From Amphirosellinia nigrospora (taxonomy: Eukaryota; Ascomycota; Sordariomycetes; Xylariales; Xylariaceae): a DNA stretch of 64,000 nucleotides. Below the pieces are notes generated by a model. The model did not search any database. It worked only from the letters and a program-made list of their open reading frames with translations, and was not told the DNA's origin. Below, piece after piece: positions 62,898 through 64,000 of this stretch (within the stretch, counting starts at the first letter, position 1; each line of letters opens with the position of its first letter). The stretch lies in assembly GCA_004123355.1 (NCBI GenBank), contig SCHM01000003.1:3739058-3803057 (forward strand), in the 5' to 3' direction. The position numbers were made by a program, and so were the translations under genes.

Positions 62898-63898
62898 CTA
62901 CCGATCTAAAATGGCGTAGGTCTCGTCGTCCATGGTCGTGTAAATGGTTCCGTGACTCAGCAACTCCTCGGCTCCCGCCATGACGTCCTGGATCGTCATA
63001 CCCGCCTCACGGGCGATAACCTGCATATGTATACCCTCGGTAGGGTTCCCGCTCCGCTGAATGTAATCGTACATCTTCCTCGCCTTGGCCGAGTAACCCC
63101 TATACCGGGCATCGTCCCCCTGATCCACGAACATGCTATCTTGATTATCACCGCCTCCTCCCATGGCGCCGCCGTCGCCAGCACCAGGCGGGCCGCCGCG
63201 CGTGAAGAACAGGTGGACGTAGGTGGCCTCGAGCAGGTGGTAGTTGACCTCGTTGAAGTCGCGGACGGGCTTGATGACGTGGGCGCCGACGTGGCGCTTG
63301 TTGCTGAAGGACTTGAGGCGGCCCAGACGCGCACGTAGTCCTCCTCGGCGAAGGGCGTCGCGGCCTCCTCGGCCGACTTGTCCGCGTCCAGCCACTGCTT
63401 GACCTCGATGACGCCCGTGCCGTCGTCGATCTTGTACGTGATGTTAGTCGTCTGCGGGTTGATGGCCCGCACCATGCCCACGATGGTCACCTGCTTCACG
63501 TCCAGCCCGTCGATCCGGAACGAGGCGTCCCCCGCATACGCGGGCTCGGCGTCGATGATCTGCTTGATCGTCACTGGACGGAGGGATTCATCGTTGATGG
63601 GCTGTGGTTGAAGGGAGGGGTGGTTGTCAGTCTTGCTGCCTTATCTACTAAACGCGGAGAGTGATGATTCGTCGGTCGGTTTAAGAGTGCTCATAGGGAC
63701 ATATACAAGCGAATATCGTCTATACACACCTTCACGGCGGATTGGCTGCCGCCTTGAGAACCCCACATGAAACCACCGCCATCGTCCCCCCGCCGCGCCA
63801 TATGATGTTGTTGAGTAACCGCCGCCGTATGCTGGGACAACAAAGCTCGTCAGCAATGGGTGTTTCAATTTTTGGATGAGAAATTACGAACCGCTCAT
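62898..63898 (-). CDS. RFA2: Replication protein A 32-kDa subunit (RPA2/Ssb2)
   Basis: Middle subunit of the heterotrimeric single-strand DNA binding protein used in replication, repair and checkpoint signalling. Exon 1 is only 7 nt (63898-63892, ATG AGC G). Exon 2 (63831-63730) encodes a Gly/Ser/Tyr-rich N-terminus (AYGGGYSTTSYGAAGG, then FMWGSQGGSQSAVK in another frame). Exon 3 begins near 63650, with the exact acceptor uncertain. The OB fold shows RPVTIKQIIDAEPAY, QVTIVGMVRAINPQTTNITY, KIDDGTGVIEVKQWLD and LKSFSNKRHVGAHVIKPV. The C-terminal winged helix is YDYIQRSGNPTEGIHMQVIA with MTIQDVMAGAEELLSHGTIY. Frame changes near 63322 and 63786-63791 both fit one missing base in a G run of the coding strand. 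Confidence 0.92.
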
Positions 63899-64000
63899 TT
63901 TTGCGGCTGCTGTGGTCGGGCGATGTGGTGTTTTGGTTATGACGAATGGTGGATGATTTAAGGTAGCAGAAACGCGTGATGGAGGTTGAGACGCGACTTG

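Overview
The window looks like euchromatic DNA from a filamentous ascomycete (Pezizomycotina, most likely a Sordariomycete). The reasons are short introns of about 50-65 nt with GTnnGT donors, CTAAC-type branch points and YAG acceptors; pyrimidine-rich leaders; a HET-domain gene; and housekeeping proteins that read most like those of Sordariomycetes. The species cannot be named from this sequence alone.

Layout, left to right. A 4E-T/Eap1-like eIF4E-binding protein runs off the left edge (minus strand, to 2350). A small nested palindrome that looks like a MITE lies at 3313-3677. URB1 (minus) and DIB1 (plus) are divergent at 4057-8953. The very large cell-polarity scaffold PAG1/TAO3/Mor2 (minus) occupies 10024-17821. 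A long gene-poor stretch precedes NADPH-cytochrome P450 reductase (21953-24148). Another long spacer leads to a two-RRM protein of the MSSP/RBMS type (28353-30535), which converges on RIO2 (31013-32397). A decayed aldehyde dehydrogenase gene lies at about 33650-34650. The block 35455-46390 is dense: RPN1, DBP10, a DNAJC8/Spf31-like J protein and SYO1. After it come accessory-type genes: a HET-domain protein (46772-49219), a type II membrane glycosyltransferase (50310-52601), a DUF202 membrane protein (52912-53725) and a MATE transporter (54554-56793). The window ends with isopentenyl-diphosphate isomerase (57699-58582), a GNAT acetyltransferase (60851-61996) and RPA2 (62898-63898).

Functionally most of this is core cell biology. 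URB1, DBP10, RIO2 and SYO1 all serve ribosome assembly or ribosomal protein import. DIB1 and the DNAJC8 homologue are splicing factors. RPN1 is a proteasome base subunit, RPA2 binds single-stranded DNA, and CPR and IDI1 feed P450 and isoprenoid (ergosterol) metabolism. I see no operon-like unit, biosynthetic cluster, CRISPR array, rRNA gene or convincing tRNA.

One property dominates the reading. Many strongly conserved and mostly essential genes change frame at single missing bases, usually in or next to short homopolymers. When the missing bases are allowed for, exon sums become exact multiples of three (for example PAG1 about 2581 aa, RPN1 about 907 aa, RIO2 about 443 aa). URB1, DIB1, CPR, the J protein and DUF202 read through cleanly. 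This looks like uncorrected deletion error in a long-read assembly rather than gene death. The aldehyde dehydrogenase relic, by contrast, is truly decayed. I did not find a convincing undescribed biological system; the palindromic element, the CCTAGGTA motif enrichment and the intron-rich DBP10 are the most unusual real structures.
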